In this document: piece by piece, positions 1-6,907 of the stretch | Layout: every line of letters starts with the position of its first letter | Position numbering within the stretch: the stretch's first letter is position 1 | Source: Actinomycetota bacterium | GTDB taxonomy: Bacteria; Actinomycetota; Acidimicrobiia; Acidimicrobiales; Ilumatobacteraceae | DNA: 8,889 nucleotides | Assembly: GCA_009705865.1 (NCBI GenBank) | Contig: WLSJ01000072.1 | Coordinates: 1 to 8,889, forward strand | Reading direction: 5' to 3' | Translations under genes and position numbers: made by a program | The notes under the pieces: model-generated | Seen by the model: only the letters and a program-made list of their open reading frames with translations | What the model was told of the DNA's origin: nothing | The model's database searches: none

Positions 1-2
1 CG

Positions 3-419
3 TGCCAAGTTCTGCCAGACGTCAATACCCTCACTCGTATCGCAGCGAAGCAGGCATACGAGCAGGCCGGAGTATCACCGTCTGACCTCAACCTTGTTGA
101 ACTTCATGACTGCTTCGCAACAGCCGAGCTTGTCCACTACGACAACCTCATGCTCTGTGAGGAGGGTGGCGCTGTTGATTTCTTCAATTCCGGTGCCACC
201 TGGCGTGATGGTTCTATGCCAGTGAACGTTTCAGGCGGACTCGAGTCAAAGGGTCATCCAATTGCAGCAACAGGTATTGCAAACATTTGGGAAGTGTGCC
301 ATCACTTGCGTGGAGAAGCCGGACCTCGCCAAATTGAGGGTGCAAAAGTCGGTCTTGCTCATGTAATTGGTCTTGGATCTGCTTGCGGTATTCACATCCT
401 GGAGAAGTCAGCTCTCTAA
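3..419 (+). CDS. SCP2-type thiolase (acetyl-CoA acyltransferase family), C-terminal part
   Basis: This is the 3' end of a gene entering from the left edge; 138 codons are visible plus a TAA stop. It reads as the C-terminal half of a thiolase of the SCP2/lipid-transfer class. The visible HDCFA motif (about residues 35–39 of the fragment) is typical of SCP2 thiolases. It is followed by the SGGLESKGHP block with the catalytic GHP histidine (about residue 85) and a C-terminal GSACGI with the second active-site cysteine (about residue 128). Thiolases cleave or condense acyl-CoA thioesters in the cytoplasm, as in fatty-acid or sterol side-chain degradation. The nucleophilic N-terminal cysteine lies outside the window, so activity cannot be fully judged; some SCP2-like members are non-thiolytic partners of DUF35/OB-fold proteins. 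The stop lies 2 bases before the next start, so the two genes are probably co-transcribed. Confidence 0.93.
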   Translation, partial: CQVLPDVNTLTRIAAKQAYEQAGVSPSDLNLVELHDCFATAELVHYDNLMLCEEGGAVDFFNSGATWRDGSMPVNVSGGLESKGHPIAATGIANIWEVCHHLRGEAGPRQIEGAKVGLAHVIGLGSACGIHILEKSAL

Positions 420-421
420 CA

Positions 422-1573
422 ATGCTTGCGCCAATTCACGGAACATGTGATGAGGCGTTTCACGCAGTGCGTGATGCATTTGTAAACAACTTTGTTGAAC
501 ACGGAGAAATCGGTGCTTCTGTTTGCATCACCGTAAACGGCACAAAGGTCGTTGATTTGTGGGGTGGATTTTCCAACCCTGAGCGAACCTCACAATGGCA
601 AGAAGACCAACTCGTCAATGCTTTTTCAATCGGTAAGGGCGTCACCGCCGTTGTCGCAGCTCAATGTGTGGCAAATGGTCTCATCACATACGACACTCGC
701 GTTGCATCTATCTGGCCAGCCTTCGCTGTTCACGGTAAAGAAGAGTTGACTCTGCGAGACCTACTCGGACACCGTGCAGGGTTACCTGCCATTCGCAAGC
801 GTCTGGCACCAAACGCAATGTTCAATTGGAAGCTCATGACTGAGAGCTTGGCTACAGAGACACCGTGGTGGCCAGCAGGAGAAGAACACGGCTATCACGT
901 CAATACGTACGGGTTTCTGGTCGGTGAAGTTCTCCGACGTGCTACTGGCAAATCCGTGGGGCAGTTAATTTCTGAAACGATAGCCACGCCTCTTGGCGCT
1001 GAAATATATTTAGGAACCCCCACCCATTTACATTCGCGTATCGCAGATTATGAATGGCCAAATGATCCCTTCCCTGAAGCCGAACCGGCTGGGTTAGACG
1101 ATGAACAGCTCCTTCAATTCAACACGTACTACAACCCCTCAGGACTCTCCGGAGCAGGCGTTGTAAATACTGCACCGTGGCGTCTTGCCGAAATGCCAAG
1201 CACCAACGTTCACGCTTCAGCTCGCGCTATCTCCACGTTGTACACGTCGCTTGCTCATGGAGGCACTCACAACAATGTCTCTTTGCTTCCTCAAGAAGTT
1301 CTGAACACCGCATCGTCAGAGGTGTCATATGGCGATGACAGAATTCTTCACCGCACGTCCCGATTCGGTCATGGGTTTCAGTTACCCATTCCCGAACGCG
1401 GTTTTGGCCCGAATGTTGAATCATTCGGACATTTCGGCGCCGGTGGTTCAGTTGGTTTCTGCGACTCAGTCGCCAAAGTCGGTTTTGGCTATGTGATGAA
1501 TCAGATGGGACCACGCTGGCAAAACCCGCGCAATCGCGCACTAATTGACGCTCTGTATTCATGTCTTGAATAA
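422..1573 (+). CDS. Serine hydrolase, beta-lactamase/class C-like esterase family
   Basis: A complete 383-residue protein with the penicillin-binding/class C beta-lactamase fold used by family VIII esterases and related lipases (EstB/LipL-like). The SxxK nucleophile motif is S69-I-G-K72. The second catalytic tyrosine is probably Y158 (YHVN). The third-strand motif is HFGAGGS at about residues 337–343, in place of the KTG box of true beta-lactamases. No signal peptide is visible, so the enzyme is probably cytoplasmic. It likely hydrolyses an ester or amide; the substrate is unknown. The ATG at 422 was chosen because it lies just past the thiolase stop and the homologous-looking region begins there; an in-frame TTG at 383 would extend into the thiolase. 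The nearest GGAG (401–404) is 17 bases away, too far for a good ribosome site, so translation is probably coupled to the thiolase. The pairing suggests lipid or ester catabolism. Antibiotic resistance is not indicated. Confidence 0.9.
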   Translation: MLAPIHGTCDEAFHAVRDAFVNNFVEHGEIGASVCITVNGTKVVDLWGGFSNPERTSQWQEDQLVNAFSIGKGVTAVVAAQCVANGLITYDTRVASIWPAFAVHGKEELTLRDLLGHRAGLPAIRKRLAPNAMFNWKLMTESLATETPWWPAGEEHGYHVNTYGFLVGEVLRRATGKSVGQLISETIATPLGAEIYLGTPTHLHSRIADYEWPNDPFPEAEPAGLDDEQLLQFNTYYNPSGLSGAGVVNTAPWRLAEMPSTNVHASARAISTLYTSLAHGGTHNNVSLLPQEVLNTASSEVSYGDDRILHRTSRFGHGFQLPIPERGFGPNVESFGHFGAGGSVGFCDSVAKVGFGYVMNQMGPRWQNPRNRALIDALYSCLE

Positions 1574-1644
1574 CTGTCCGTTCGCTGAAATAGGTTTTCT
1601 ACTTCCGCCTGGCATCACTCGATACATACCCTGGGAAACACAAA
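1574..1644. other. Convergent intergenic spacer
   Basis: This short spacer separates the + strand hydrolase from the terminator of the − strand operon. I see no hairpin with a following T-run on the + strand, so how the thiolase–hydrolase transcript ends is unclear. The terminator stem at 1645–1664 would also form in + strand RNA, but there it is followed by CTGTAATGG rather than a U-run. Confidence 0.5.
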
Positions 1645-1664
1645 AGCGGCGCCGAAGCGCCGCT
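1641..1664 (-). terminator. Rho-independent terminator after tRNA-Leu
   Basis: On the minus strand, a perfect 8-bp GC-rich stem (AGCGGCGC pairing with GCGCCGCT, positions 1664–1657 with 1652–1645) closes a TTCG tetraloop. It is followed directly by TTTTG and further T-rich sequence. This is a classic intrinsic terminator, placed a few bases after the 3' CCA of the tRNA. It probably ends the whole pgk–tpiA–importer–secG–tRNA transcription unit. Confidence 0.9.
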
Positions 1665-1670
1665 CTGTAA

Positions 1671-1757
1671 TGGTGTCGAAGGGGGGACTTGAACCCCCAC
1701 GCCCTTGCGGGCGCCGGCCCCTTAAGCCGGTGCGTCTGCCTATTTCGCCACTTCGAC
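1671..1757 (-). tRNA. tRNA-Leu, anticodon AAG
   Basis: A full class II tRNA on the minus strand, 87 nt including an encoded CCA. The acceptor stem GTCGAAG/CTTCGAC pairs over 7 bp, and the discriminator is A73, as expected for leucine. The D arm has a GCG/CGC stem with a GG in the loop. The anticodon stem is CCGGC/GCCGG with the 7-base loop TTAAGGG, which puts U33 before A34-A35-G36 (anticodon AAG, at 1721–1723). The long variable arm is CGCCC-GCAA-GGGCG, and the T arm is GGGGG-TTCAAGT-CCCCC. The long variable arm and A73 support leucine identity. A34 would need deamination to inosine to read CUC as well as CUU; most bacteria use GAG here. It lies 42 bases after secG and just before a terminator, so it is probably processed from the secG transcript, although an own promoter cannot be excluded. 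Confidence 0.95.
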
Positions 1758-1799
1758 GTGGATGTCAGGATACCGAGATAGCCCGACGAATCAGACCTT

Positions 1800-2036
1800 C
1801 TAATTCAATAGAAAAGCGAGAGCTACGACTGTAAACAACCAAATGGTTGCAAAAACAGTAGTTATGCGGTTGAGGTTGCGCTCAGCAGCCGCTGACCCGA
1901 GAGCTGCCCCGCTGGCACCGCCGAACATGTCGGACAACCCGCCACCTTGGCCACTATGCAGCAAAACACCCACGATGAGGGACAACATAGACACAACGTT
2001 CACTACAAGGGTGATGTACATAACAATCGATCGCAC
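1800..2036 (-). CDS. secG: Preprotein translocase subunit SecG
   Basis: A 78-residue protein with the SecG layout. The first hydrophobic helix is at about residues 5–26, followed by a glycine-rich cytoplasmic loop with the GLSDMFGG signature (about 33–40), then GSAAAERNLNR, and a second helix at about 57–77. SecG is the small accessory subunit of the SecYEG channel in the cytoplasmic membrane and aids SecA-driven export. The GTG at 2036 is preferred because an AGGA (2046–2049) lies 9 bases upstream of it; the internal ATG at 2021 has no visible ribosome site and would shorten helix 1. secG begins 19 bases after the preceding ATPase gene and is followed by tRNA-Leu, so it is probably the last protein gene of the operon. 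Length and motifs are normal for the family. Confidence 0.95.
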   Translation of the reverse strand: MRSIVMYITLVVNVVSMLSLIVGVLLHSGQGGGLSDMFGGASGAALGSAAAERNLNRITTVFATIWLFTVVALAFLLN

Positions 2037-2045
2037 GAAGAGAAA

Positions 2046-2049
2046 TCCT
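2046..2049 (-). promoter_or_regulatory. Ribosome binding site deciding the secG GTG start
   Basis: AGGA on the minus strand lies 9 bases before the GTG at 2036, within the 19-base gap after the ATPase gene. It supports GTG over the ATG at 2021. Confidence 0.6.
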
Positions 2050-2055
2050 ATCGCC

Positions 2056-3069
2056 CTACTGGGCTCTATTGCCTATAGCAACAGGGGTCTCTTCAGGGAA
2101 ATGGCACGCAACTAAGCGCCCAGAGCCATCATCTGTCAAAAGAGGCTCCTGTTCCTCACACAGGGCCTCAGCCTTCCAGCATCGGGTTCTAAACCGGCAT
2201 CCTGACGGTGGGTCAATAGGAGACGGCACGTCGCCTTGAAGCCGAATGCGACCTGCACCCCCACGAGATGAAGGATCCTGAATAGGCACAGCAGACAAAA
2301 GGGCTTTTGTGTACGGATGGGCCGGATGTGTGTACACAGTTGCAGCAGGACCGCGCTCAACAATTTTGCCCAAATACATCACCGCTACTTCATCTGCGAT
2401 GTGTCGAACAACGGAAAGGTCATGGGCTATGAAGACGAGAGACAGATTCAGCTCTGCCTGCAAGCCTTCGAGCAAGTTCAAAATCTGTGCCCGAACAGAC
2501 ACATCCAATGCTGAGACAGGTTCGTCAGCAATTACAACAGAAGGATTCAGAGCCAGCGCCCGTGCAATGCCTATGCGTTGACGCTGCCCACCTGAAAACT
2601 CATGCGGGTACCTATTGAAATGTTCAGGATTCAGACCAACAAGTTTCATCAGTTCACGCACGCGAACCGGTGTTGCCTCCTTATCGAACTGCCCTTGCAC
2701 AGTGAACGGCATACCAATTATCTGACCAATGCTGTGTCGCGGATTCAGTGATGACACTGGGTCTTGAAAGATCATCTGCATCTGTTGACGAACATCACGC
2801 AATTCTTTTCCAGACGTATGAGTGATATCCGCACCATTCAGAATTACCTGCCCACTTGTGGGCTCAATCAATCGGGTCAAAACGCGCGCAAGGGTAGATT
2901 TGCCACATCCTGATTCACCAACGATGCCGAGTGTCGCACCTTTGCGAAGAGTCAGAGACACCCCGTCAACGGCCTTAACACTTTTATCAGGGCGACCCAA
3001 TAAACCACTGGAACCTGTGGGGAAATACTTCACCAGGTTGATTGCCTGCAGTGCAATATCAGAGTTCAT
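2056..3069 (-). CDS. Peptide-type ABC transporter ATP-binding protein (OppF/DppF family)
   Basis: A 337-residue ATPase that powers the importer from the cytoplasmic face. The Walker A motif is GESGCGKS (51–58), with a Q-loop at FQDP (101–104), the signature FSGGQRQ (158–164), Walker B VVIADE (178–183), a D-loop ALD (187–189), and switch histidine H216. The C-terminal oligopeptide-transporter extension (about 240–325) carries a CxFxxRC cysteine pair (C291, C297), then C304 and C322. This cysteine set recurs in Opp/Dpp ATPases and has been linked to an Fe–S cluster in some actinobacterial members. All catalytic residues are present. The ATG overlaps the stop of the upstream ATPase (ATGA), so translation is coupled and the two proteins probably form a heterodimer. 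The substrate is not set by this subunit; peptides are likely, but nickel or other solutes are served by relatives. Confidence 0.95.
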   Translation of the reverse strand: MNSDIALQAINLVKYFPTGSSGLLGRPDKSVKAVDGVSLTLRKGATLGIVGESGCGKSTLARVLTRLIEPTSGQVILNGADITHTSGKELRDVRQQMQMIFQDPVSSLNPRHSIGQIIGMPFTVQGQFDKEATPVRVRELMKLVGLNPEHFNRYPHEFSGGQRQRIGIARALALNPSVVIADEPVSALDVSVRAQILNLLEGLQAELNLSLVFIAHDLSVVRHIADEVAVMYLGKIVERGPAATVYTHPAHPYTKALLSAVPIQDPSSRGGAGRIRLQGDVPSPIDPPSGCRFRTRCWKAEALCEEQEPLLTDDGSGRLVACHFPEETPVAIGNRAQ

Positions 3070-4100
3070 CGCGCACCCGTCCCTGTTCCAATGGAAACAA
3101 GAACCTCATCTGCCAGATGGCAGGCACTGCGTGAACCGTTATTCCCTACTGGCCTCAATACAGGTTTTTCCGATTGGCATCGACTTCCACTTCCAAGTGA
3201 ATGAACACATCGCGGATGAAAAGCGCAGCCTTCCGGCAGCGAGATGAGGGAAGGGGGTGAACCACTGATGGTGAAGAGGTCCCCTCTTTTGCTCGCTCCG
3301 TAACTAGAAACAGATCCCAACAGACCCCAAGCATATGGATGCGTTGGCGCATGGAAAATAGCTTCAACATCAGATTGCTCAACAATACGTCCCGCATACA
3401 TAACAATCACATCTTGAGCAACTTCTGCCACTACTCCTAGGTCGTGAGTGATGAGCAAGATGGTCATGCCAAATTCCTTTTGCAAGTCCATCATCAGATC
3501 CAAAATTTGTGCTTGCACAGTCACGTCTAGTGCTGTGGTTGGTTCATCAGCAATCAGAAGACGGGGGCTATTGATCAAAGCAATTGCGATGACGATTCGT
3601 TGCCGCATGCCACCTGAAAATTGATGCGGGTATTCATCAATTCTTTTCTCAGGGCTCGGAATCCCGACCTTTATCATCATTTGTAAGACGACTTGACGGG
3701 CATCCTTTTTTGAGACCTCGGGGTGATGCACCAAATAGGCTTCTGCGATCTGGTCTCCGACTGTGTAATACGGATTAAGAGCAGACATAGGATCTTGGAA
3801 AATCATGGCGACTTCGCTGCCACGAAGCCCGCGAACTACAGACTCATCGGCAGACAGAACGTCGACTCCACCAAGAAGTATCTTTCCAGTAGTAGTGGCT
3901 GTTGAGGAATTGTTCAGTCGCAAAATGGACCCTGCCATAACTGATTTTCCTGAACCACTCTCTCCTACTATGCAGACCGTTTCTCCGGCATACACATCAA
4001 ATGACACACCATCTACAGCACGTACGACGCCGTCGTCAGTTGTAAAACTAACTTGCAGGTTCTGAACCGACAGAACAGGTTCTGAATCATGGTTTCTCAT
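3066..4100 (-). CDS. Peptide-type ABC transporter ATP-binding protein (OppD/DppD family)
   Basis: A 344-residue ATPase, partner of the following F-type subunit. The Walker A motif is GESGSGKS (46–53), with the Q-loop at FQDP (101–104), signature FSGGMRQ (161–167), Walker B LLIADE (181–186), and switch histidine H219. The C-terminal oligo_HPY-type extension contains THPYAWGLL and the cysteines C292, C298, C308 and C327 in the CxFxxRC…C…C pattern. The protein is soluble, with no membrane segments, and would dock on the coupling helices (EAA loops) of the two permeases. The start ATG overlaps the stop of the B-type permease by ATGA, and its own stop overlaps the next ATG the same way, so the three genes form a tightly coupled unit. 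Length is normal for OppD/DppD. The D versus F assignment rests on gene order and motif style. Confidence 0.95.
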   Translation of the reverse strand: MRNHDSEPVLSVQNLQVSFTTDDGVVRAVDGVSFDVYAGETVCIVGESGSGKSVMAGSILRLNNSSTATTTGKILLGGVDVLSADESVVRGLRGSEVAMIFQDPMSALNPYYTVGDQIAEAYLVHHPEVSKKDARQVVLQMMIKVGIPSPEKRIDEYPHQFSGGMRQRIVIAIALINSPRLLIADEPTTALDVTVQAQILDLMMDLQKEFGMTILLITHDLGVVAEVAQDVIVMYAGRIVEQSDVEAIFHAPTHPYAWGLLGSVSSYGASKRGDLFTISGSPPSLISLPEGCAFHPRCVHSLGSGSRCQSEKPVLRPVGNNGSRSACHLADEVLVSIGTGTGAR

Positions 4101-5086
4101 GACACCCTCACCCGAGGGTCAAGGAATCCGTAGGCGATATCTACGATGACATTCGCCAAAACAATAAAAACAGCAGCAATCATTGTGGTGCCGACCAACA
4201 CTGGAAGATCCGAGTCGACCACAGCGCGAATCGACATTCGACCCATACCCGGCAACGAGAACACACTCTCAGTGATAATTGCTCCTCCCAAGAGTCCGGC
4301 AAAGTCCAAACCTGCGATAGTCACGATTGGAATGAGAGCCTGACGCATAACGTATCGACGCAGAATCACACGAAGACGAAGTCCTTTGGCTACTCCAAGA
4401 CGAACAAAATCTTCATTCATAGCTTCCAGCATTCCGTTGCGCGTGAGCCTGGTGTATGACGCAGCTGAGATAATGGCCAACACCAACCACGGCAGGATCA
4501 TTGCTGTGATAAACGCCGGGAAATTGTCAAGCGGTGATTCGTACGACGGGAACGGAAGAATTTGAAACCAAATAACTATGGAGAACAGTGCTAGCAAGCC
4601 GAAATAGAAAGTCGGCAAACTGACACCAACGGAAGCAAACGCGGTAGCTAAGCGATCTTGCCATTTGCCCTTATTGAGTGCAGCAATTGCCCCAACCCCA
4701 ATACCAATCATCATCCACAAAATAAAGGCACCGATGGAGAGATAAGCAGTTACAGGAAAGGTCTCCCCAATGAGAGAAGTAACGCAAGCGTGTTGATTAA
4801 ACGAATAGCCAAGAGATGGTGCGGGACATGTAAACGCTGCAGTTCCGATTCCGTAGTCTCGGCCCACAAATATGCCCTTTAGGAACAACCAATATTGTTC
4901 AAAAATTGATTTGTCATACCCGAGGCGAATTCGGTTTGCTGCAATAGTTTCAGGCTTGCAGTGAATACCACACGACAATGCAGCAGGGTCCGTTGGCAAC
5001 AGAGCAAACAAGAAATAGGTGAAAACCGACACCGCGATGAGAAGAACTATCGCAAAAAACAGGCGACGAATAATAAAAAGAAGCAA
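4097..5086 (-). CDS. Peptide-type ABC transporter permease (OppB/DppB family)
   Basis: A 329-residue inner-membrane subunit of a dipeptide/oligopeptide-type importer. The N-terminus (MLLFIIRRLFF, then a hydrophobic helix to about residue 30) is the usual OppB/DppB opening. A long extracytoplasmic segment (about 31–110) is followed by about five more helices. The EAA coupling loop, which contacts the ATPases, spans about 225–253 (EDFVRLGVAKGLRLR…LIP), and the C-terminus ends FLDPRVRVS. Four cysteines (C39, C43, C87, C101) all lie in the extracytoplasmic segment and may form disulfides. The start is a TTG at 5086; TAGGA lies 7 bases upstream and there is no ATG near. The gene follows the binding-protein gene after a 96-base gap with a hairpin, and overlaps the D-type ATPase by ATGA. 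Confidence 0.94.
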   Translation of the reverse strand: MLLFIIRRLFFAIVLLIAVSVFTYFLFALLPTDPAALSCGIHCKPETIAANRIRLGYDKSIFEQYWLFLKGIFVGRDYGIGTAAFTCPAPSLGYSFNQHACVTSLIGETFPVTAYLSIGAFILWMMIGIGVGAIAALNKGKWQDRLATAFASVGVSLPTFYFGLLALFSIVIWFQILPFPSYESPLDNFPAFITAMILPWLVLAIISAASYTRLTRNGMLEAMNEDFVRLGVAKGLRLRVILRRYVMRQALIPIVTIAGLDFAGLLGGAIITESVFSLPGMGRMSIRAVVDSDLPVLVGTTMIAAVFIVLANVIVDIAYGFLDPRVRVS

Positions 5087-5093
5087 GGCTAAA

Positions 5094-5098
5094 TCCTA
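5094..5098 (-). promoter_or_regulatory. Ribosome binding site deciding the TTG start of the B-type permease
   Basis: TAGGA on the minus strand lies 7 bases before the TTG at 5086. It supports this rare start codon, which also gives the N-terminus expected of the family. Confidence 0.6.
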
Positions 5099-5128
5099 CG
5101 AGAAGGCAGCGAACATTGGAAATGAAAC

Positions 5129-5167
5129 AAAGATGGAGGTGCCAGCAATGCCGACACCTCCATCTTT
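5129..5167 (-). terminator. Hairpin between binding-protein and permease genes (attenuator or mRNA stabiliser)
   Basis: A 13-bp perfect stem (5129–5141 with 5155–5167) encloses a 13-base loop, in the gap between the binding-protein stop and the permease start. On the minus strand the stem is followed by GTTTCATTTCC, a broken T-run, so termination would be partial. A hairpin directly after a binding-protein gene is a known arrangement in import operons: it protects the upstream mRNA from 3' decay and lowers expression of the membrane subunits. I infer the same role here. Confidence 0.65.
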
Positions 5168-5182
5168 TCGTTCAGAAGTGAA

Positions 5183-6901
5183 TCAGGAATTGATGCTGAG
5201 TTCACCGAAGTTGAATGATCCGTATGGGCCCCATTGGTAAGCATTGCCAACCTTTGATCCCCAAATGGATTGTGCCTTAACGAATGTTCCTGGTAATGCC
5301 CACAAACGGTCCACCACGAACTGGTTCAGTTCTTGCCACTGCTTACCTTGAGCTGCACGATCAAGGTTTACCTTGGCTGCATCAACAGCTGTTTGGAACT
5401 CTGCGTAGTCAGGATCAGCATCGTTATGAGTGAGGTTGAAACCACCCGACGTTGCAAACAATTCAGGGATAACAGTCGAAGCGTTCAACCAGTCAGGTGC
5501 CCAACCGCCACGTGCGAGGTCGTATACGGCATCAGGTGCCATCACAGTTGGCCAATACTTACTTGCTTCAACAGCTTCGCCCTTGATGGTGATTCCGGCT
5601 TTCGCTTGAGACTCAATCCAAATTGCAATTGCCTTCGCCCAGACAGGAGTATCGGGGTACGGATACACGAGACCATCAGCTGCATGTTGTGCAACTTCAG
5701 GGCAACTTGTCTTGGCAGCTTCCATTGCGGCCTTAGCAGCCTCAACGTTAGGTGTGCCATCTTCATTAAGGCCTTCAAGCATTTTTGACTTTGCATAGTC
5801 AGCGGCTAGCGCTGGCTTAATAAAGCCGTCTGCGTAATCTCCTGTGTACGGTCCGCCACCAGCTTTGCGCAAGGCATCACGGTCAAGGGCCAAATAAACA
5901 GCTTTACGAACATCGAGACAAGGAACGCTCTTCACGTTGACGTTTGTATAAGTAACGAACGGATCGAGATAGTCGACACGACGGTTCTTGAACGCATCGT
6001 CTTCAAAAATTGTTTGAAGGTTCTCTGGCTGAATGCCTTCAGACACTGCGAACTGGTCGTCTCCGGCATCCTTAATCATTCTTTCATCAATCACCGAGGC
6101 ATCAAGGCCGAATTCGTACACAATCGAATCAGCGTAAGCATGACGGAGCGGGTCAGAGGCCTGATCCCATTTGTCGTTGCGAACGAGGACAAGAGACTTA
6201 CCAATTTCGTAACTTTCAATTTTGTATGGTCCAGATGACACTGGCTTCATATCGTAGTTTTCACCAGTGTCCAAAGCCTTTGGAACTGGGCTGAAAGCAG
6301 TAAGAGTTGTCGTGTAGTTGAAGTCAGCAACAGGAACCTTCAAATTGAAAGTGACCGTCTGATCAACACAATTCACAGCCTTATCGAAGGCTGCTTGCTG
6401 ATCAGCAGTTGCCTTATAAGGTCCTGGATAATCGGCGACATCGATGTACGACATCGCATAAGAAGGACCATCAGTAATGATGTCGGTTGCAAACGTACGT
6501 GAAACACCATATGCAACGTCTGCACATGTAATTGGAGATCCGTCTTCAAACGTTCCACCACCAGCCAGAGTGAACGCCCAGGTCTTGCCTTCGTTGGTCA
6601 CTGTTCCGGTGTCTGTTGCGAGGTCAGCAGTAATTTCTGAACCTTCATCGCCTCCTGCGTACTTGTACGACGTCAGTGTTCGGTGCATCGTTGACACAGC
6701 AAACGCCATGTCTGTACCCGTGTAGTTACGTTGTGGGTCAAGGTGAGCAATTTGTTCACCAAGGGTCAAGATATGAACCGTGCCACCCTTTTTAGGTGCC
6801 CCAGCAGGACCGCCGCCACTGTTACTACTTCCGCACGATGCGACCAGGACTGATGCAGCAATGCTCAGGCCTATTGCACCGAAGATTGATTTCTTCTTCA
6901 T
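5183..6901 (-). CDS. ABC transporter substrate-binding lipoprotein (SBP family 5, peptide type)
   Basis: A 572-residue extracytoplasmic solute receptor. It opens with a lipoprotein signal peptide: a KKK n-region, a hydrophobic core, and lipobox V20-A-S-C23, so C23 would be lipidated and anchor the protein to the outer face of the membrane. A Ser/Gly-rich linker (24–40) leads into a family 5 binding-protein fold. The region around HLDPQRNY (about 53–60) matches the family's start, SSGPYKIESYE (about 222–232) is the conserved middle block, and GGWAPDW (465–471) is the late tryptophan-rich motif. Four other cysteines (C126, C178, C328, C400) may form two disulfides. The ATG at 6901 has GGAG 6 bases upstream and gives the correct signal peptide; an upstream in-frame start at 6922 would add seven residues ahead of it. 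Ligand is most likely peptides, but family 5 also includes nickel, haem and sugar binders. Confidence 0.95.
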   Translation of the reverse strand: MKKKSIFGAIGLSIAASVLVASCGSSNSGGGPAGAPKKGGTVHILTLGEQIAHLDPQRNYTGTDMAFAVSTMHRTLTSYKYAGGDEGSEITADLATDTGTVTNEGKTWAFTLAGGGTFEDGSPITCADVAYGVSRTFATDIITDGPSYAMSYIDVADYPGPYKATADQQAAFDKAVNCVDQTVTFNLKVPVADFNYTTTLTAFSPVPKALDTGENYDMKPVSSGPYKIESYEIGKSLVLVRNDKWDQASDPLRHAYADSIVYEFGLDASVIDERMIKDAGDDQFAVSEGIQPENLQTIFEDDAFKNRRVDYLDPFVTYTNVNVKSVPCLDVRKAVYLALDRDALRKAGGGPYTGDYADGFIKPALAADYAKSKMLEGLNEDGTPNVEAAKAAMEAAKTSCPEVAQHAADGLVYPYPDTPVWAKAIAIWIESQAKAGITIKGEAVEASKYWPTVMAPDAVYDLARGGWAPDWLNASTVIPELFATSGGFNLTHNDADPDYAEFQTAVDAAKVNLDRAAQGKQWQELNQFVVDRLWALPGTFVKAQSIWGSKVGNAYQWGPYGSFNFGELSINS

Positions 6902-6907
6902 GATTAT

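Noticed and set aside
383..421. In-frame TTG start that would lengthen the serine hydrolase by 13 residues
   Set aside because: It lies inside the thiolase end and adds residues unlike the family; the ATG at 422, next to the thiolase stop, is the simpler start.
1645..1664. The terminator stem as a bidirectional terminator for the + strand hydrolase
   Set aside because: On the + strand the stem is followed by CTGTAATGG with no T-run, so only the minus-strand role is supported.
1721..1725. Reading the tRNA anticodon as TAA (Leu UUA)
   Set aside because: TAA would require shifting the loop by one base and breaking the perfect CCGGC/GCCGG stem; the normal 7-base loop gives AAG.
2822..3247. 141-codon open frame on the + strand across the two ATPase genes
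   Set aside because: Antisense to two well-supported ATPase genes with all motifs intact; no domain or ribosome site supports it.
2010..3420. Similar short strings (acataacaatc) at about 2018 and 3400
   Set aside because: Only about ten bases are shared, one copy lies in a conserved ATPase coding segment, and no further copies or symmetry were seen; probably coincidence.
5333..5788. 151-codon open frame on the + strand inside the binding-protein gene
   Set aside because: It is antisense to a convincing lipoprotein gene, has no recognisable motifs, and looks like a chance shadow frame.
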